A stretch of DNA of 26,398 nucleotides from a virus, in IMG/VR virus record IMGVR_UViG_3300027754_000370, positions 1 to 26,398 of that record, one strand, 5' to 3'. Position numbers and translations under genes: made by a program. This document shows positions 23,457 to 26,398 of the stretch, one piece after another (within the stretch, counting starts at the first letter, position 1; the number at the start of each line of letters is the position of its first letter). A model generated the notes under the pieces. It saw only the letters and a list, made by a program, of their open reading frames with translations, did no database searches and was not told where the DNA came from.

Positions 23457-26398
23457 GGTTAAAGAGAATTTATCACATTGCGGATATACACATTCGTAAT
23501 ATCAAAAGACACAAAGAGTTTAGAGAAGTATTTTACTCAATGTTTGAAGAAATCAAAAAGAGAGGAACGGAAGATTCTATTATCTACTTAGCTGGAGATA
23601 TAGCTCACGCTAAATTGGAAATGAGTCCTGAATTGGTAAGTGAGATTAGCTGGTTGTTTACGGAATGTAACAAACTATGTCCTACTATTGTAATCGCTGG
23701 TAATCACGATTGTAATATGAACAATTCGGATAGATTAGATGTACTTACTCCAATCGTTGATGCATTGAAGTTACCAAACCTAACGTATTTAAAAGATACA
23801 CAAGTTTACGGAATCGGAGATGTTGATTTTGCAGTATTTAGTATATTTGATAACAAAGATAATTGGCCTAAAGCTGATACTCTATTTGGAAACAAAAAGA
23901 TTGCTTTATTCCACGGGCCTGTTGATAACTCTACAACCGATGTAGGGTATGTGGTTAGTAGTAGACACTTCACAACTGAAATATTTGATGGATATGATTT
24001 AGCCCTCTTAGGAGATATACATAAAAGACAAGAGATGATATCACCAAGCGGATGTAAGGTGGTATATGCCGGCTCTTTGGTACAACAAAACTTCGGTGAG
24101 ACATTAGATAAGCACGGATTCTTAGTTTGGGATTTGGATACAATGACCTATGAGGAAGTTGATATCCAAAACGATTATGGTTATTACACTTTGGATGTTG
24201 ATGGCGGTATTGTGCCGGATGTAACTGATATGCCCTTATACCCTCGTTTAAGAGTGAGGATAACTAATACGGATACCGCAGATACTAAGAGAATGATGGC
24301 TGATATTACGGCAAAGTATGGTGTGGAGGACTTTACAATCATAAGAACGGATACATTCAATAAGAAGAAAACCAACGATAGAGAAGCAAGGTTGGAAGTA
24401 GATAGTATAGCTGATATAAACCATCAAAACTCTTTAATAGGTGAGTATATTGAACGTATGATGCCATTTGTGACAAAGGAGGACTTAGCTGGAATAGAGA
24501 AAATAAATCGTGACATTAATAGTAGAATACAACCATCAGAACTACAAAGAAACATAAGCTGGAAACCAATTAAGTTTGATTTCAGTAATATGTTCTCATA
24601 CGGAGAGAGAAACGTAATCAACTTCGATAAGGTAACTGGATTGATGGGATTATTCGCACCAAATGCACAGGGTAAATCATCCCTATTTGATGCAATCTCA
24701 TTTTGCCTATTCGATAAGTGTAGTAGAGCTTACAAAGCATCTGCTATTATGAACAATCGTAAATCTGATTTTCATTGTCAATTAGAATTCTCCGTAGATG
24801 GAGTTGTATATGGTATTCGTAGAGAAGGAAGAACAATTAATAAGGGAAAGAACGTAAAAGTGGATGTTGATTTTTGGAGAGAGGGAGATAGTGGTAGGGA
24901 ATCACTTAACGGAACGGAGAGAAGGGATACCAACCAAAACATTGAAACCTATGTGGGAAGATATGAGGATTTCATTATGACTGCCCTTTCACTACAAGCT
25001 AACAACGCCCTATTCATTGATAAATCACAATCCGAAAGGAAAGACTTGATGGCTCAGTTTATGGGACTTGATATATTTGATAAGCTGTATGATACTGCTA
25101 CCAACGATATCAAAGATGTGAATGCACTTATCAGAAATTTCAGAAGAACCGACTTCACTTCGGAATTAGCCCAAAAAGAAAACGACTTGAATTCAAAGAG
25201 AGAGGAGTATGATAGTTTAGATTCGGAGAAGTTAGAATTAGAAACTCGTAAGGGTGAGATGGAAGAACAAATCGTAACACTATCTCAACAAATCGTTCCA
25301 ATTCAAGGTAACTTAGATATTAATTCTCTAAACGCAAAAGCACAAAAGATTGTTGATGATTTGAAGACTTGGGGTGATAGTAAATCTGATAAAACAATAA
25401 AACATACGGAATCCAAAGAGTTAGTTAGAGAAGCCAAAGAAATGGTTGATTCTAAAGTTACTATAAACGGAACTGATATTGGTGAAGCACAAATACAATT
25501 GAATTTAGTTAAAGGACAAATTAGAGATACCTTACATCAGATTGAATTATTAGAAAGTGCTATTGAACATAACAAAGAGAAGTTATCACATTTAGCAGAG
25601 CATGAGTATGACCCTAATTGTAACTTTTGTATGAACAATGTATTCGTAAAGGATGCAAAGGAAACCGAAACTAAATTAGAACAACAGGGTAATCAATTAG
25701 AAATCCTAAACATTTTACATGGTGCTCTTATAAACCAATTGGGAGATTTAGCTGGAGTTGAAGACCAATTCCGTCAATGGAAACAATGGACTGATGAACA
25801 CAAAAGATTAATAGTAGTAACAGAACGTTTAGATACTGATATTAAAACTTGCGATACTAAGGTTGAATTATTACAACATCAAAAAGAAACTGTATCCGCT
25901 GATATTAATAGATATTTTGAAAACGAAGGAACTATTATACGAAACGAAGCATTAGATATTCAAATTCAAAATGTTCGTAGATTAAAGCAAGGAGTTGAAA
26001 AGCAAATATCCGATGTAAACAAACTTATGTTGAAATTAATGTCAGAGGTAGGTGCAACAAAAACGTACATTGATAATATGGTAGCTAAGATGGAAGAAGT
26101 AAAAGAATTGGAAAGTAAAAACCAATTATATACATTCTACTTAGATGCAGTTAAGAAAGATGGTGTACCTTATGAGTTAATATCTAAAGCACTTCCAGCA
26201 ATTGAAAATGAAGTGAATAATATATTAGGGCAAGTAGTAGACTTCTCAATATCAATGGATACTGATGGAAAGAACATTAACGCTAGAATCGTTTACGAAG
26301 ACCAGGAATGGGCTTTAGAGATGTGTAGTGGTATGGAGAAGTTCATATCGGGATTAGCGATTAGAGTGGCTCTAATTAACATATGCAACCTGCCTAGA
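23453..26398 (+). CDS. Mre11-Rad50 (gp47-gp46 / SbcD-SbcC) fusion protein, partial at 3' end
   Basis: The frame stays open for all 982 codons from the ATG at 23453 to the window edge. Residues 1-340 are an Mre11-type nuclease with all metal-site motifs: D11-I-H13, GD49, GNH85D, FH154G and GDIH190. A linker leads at about residue 370 (SWKPIKFDF) to a Rad50-type ATPase: Walker A G-x-x-A-P-N-A-Q-G-K-S with Lys408, a helix, then Q-loop-like LSLQAN. Coiled-coil arms (about 555-710 and 735-890) flank a zinc hook C723-N-F-C726. The ABC signature appears as C-S-G-M-E-K (958-963), with Met for the second Gly of LSGGE. Walker B lies beyond the window. In T4, gp47 (339) and gp46 (560) are separate proteins that process ends for recombination-dependent replication. 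The ATG overlaps the primase stop (ATGA). Confidence 0.9.
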   Translation, partial: MRLKRIYHIADIHIRNIKRHKEFREVFYSMFEEIKKRGTEDSIIYLAGDIAHAKLEMSPELVSEISWLFTECNKLCPTIVIAGNHDCNMNNSDRLDVLTPIVDALKLPNLTYLKDTQVYGIGDVDFAVFSIFDNKDNWPKADTLFGNKKIALFHGPVDNSTTDVGYVVSSRHFTTEIFDGYDLALLGDIHKRQEMISPSGCKVVYAGSLVQQNFGETLDKHGFLVWDLDTMTYEEVDIQNDYGYYTLDVDGGIVPDVTDMPLYPRLRVRITNTDTADTKRMMADITAKYGVEDFTIIRTDTFNKKKTNDREARLEVDSIADINHQNSLIGEYIERMMPFVTKEDLAGIEKINRDINSRIQPSELQRNISWKPIKFDFSNMFSYGERNVINFDKVTGLMGLFAPNAQGKSSLFDAISFCLFDKCSRAYKASAIMNNRKSDFHCQLEFSVDGVVYGIRREGRTINKGKNVKVDVDFWREGDSGRESLNGTERRDTNQNIETYVGRYEDFIMTALSLQANNALFIDKSQSERKDLMAQFMGLDIFDKLYDTATNDIKDVNALIRNFRRTDFTSELAQKENDLNSKREEYDSLDSEKLELETRKGEMEEQIVTLSQQIVPIQGNLDINSLNAKAQKIVDDLKTWGDSKSDKTIKHTESKELVREAKEMVDSKVTINGTDIGEAQIQLNLVKGQIRDTLHQIELLESAIEHNKEKLSHLAEHEYDPNCNFCMNNVFVKDAKETETKLEQQGNQLEILNILHGALINQLGDLAGVEDQFRQWKQWTDEHKRLIVVTERLDTDIKTCDTKVELLQHQKETVSADINRYFENEGTIIRNEALDIQIQNVRRLKQGVEKQISDVNKLMLKLMSEVGATKTYIDNMVAKMEEVKELESKNQLYTFYLDAVKKDGVPYELISKALPAIENEVNNILGQVVDFSISMDTDGKNINARIVYEDQEWALEMCSGMEKFISGLAIRVALINICNLPR

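Noticed and set aside
24184-24621. Two short minus-strand frames inside the Mre11-Rad50 gene
   Set aside because: The + strand frame is open across them and encodes the conserved end of the nuclease and the start of the ATPase.
1-26398. tRNA or other structured RNA genes
   Set aside because: Gaps between genes are under 90 bases and hold only promoter-like motifs and one terminator. I saw no cloverleaf-like sequence.

Overview
The window looks like part of the genome of a T4-like phage (contractile tail, myovirus) infecting a member of the Bacteroidetes. Three things point to that host group. The only clear host-type promoter (22469-22500) fits the Bacteroidetes pattern TTTG-N20-TAnnTTTG exactly. 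Genes are preceded by A-rich leaders and not by Shine-Dalgarno sequences. The two exported proteins have signal peptides that appear to be cut just before Gln (AFS|Q, AMG|Q), as is common in flavobacteria. The DNA is AT-rich and every gene I can support lies on the + strand, tightly packed, with many 1-base overlaps of stop and start codons and no gene-free stretch over about 90 bases.

Layout: (1) 1-57, the tail end of an upstream gene. (2) 62-3103, three envelope proteins: two exported beta-rich proteins whose chains end in Phe, one with long Ala/Pro/Ser/Lys-Glu low-complexity linkers, and one single-pass membrane protein. (3) 3105-4642, a small unknown protein, a probable Ntn hydrolase (C45/acyltransferase type) and a small coiled-coil protein. 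(4) 4644-18700, a baseplate module: gp5-like hub/spike, a separate protein carrying a GH24 tail lysozyme, an unknown protein, gp25 wedge, gp6 wedge, a DNRLRE-like protein, a coiled-coil protein, an unknown wedge-like protein, and a 1706-residue protein with PEGA-like, tail-protein-like and LamG-like parts. (5) 18755-21848, virion-type proteins, two of which share a C-terminal module, with a strong terminator between them. (6) 21852-22468, a GIY-YIG-like protein and a small protein. (7) 22518-26398, replication/recombination genes: a DnaG-type primase (gp61-like), then one uninterrupted reading frame that joins an Mre11/SbcD (gp47-like) nuclease to a Rad50/SbcC (gp46-like) ATPase and runs off the end of the window.

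Regulation seems to be written in two promoter types. Seven structural/late units are each preceded, 14 to 27 bases before the start codon, by the nonamer ATATTTATA with no consistent -33 box. The primase unit has the full host-type promoter, overlapped by an 8-bp inverted repeat. The two -7 elements differ by a single base (TATATTTG versus TATATTTA at the best late copies), which suggests how a phage could shift transcription from early to late genes.

The most interesting points are the single-chain Mre11-Rad50 protein, the late promoter motif, the phage-encoded exported proteins, the Ntn hydrolase, and the separation of the tail lysozyme from the gp5-like hub.
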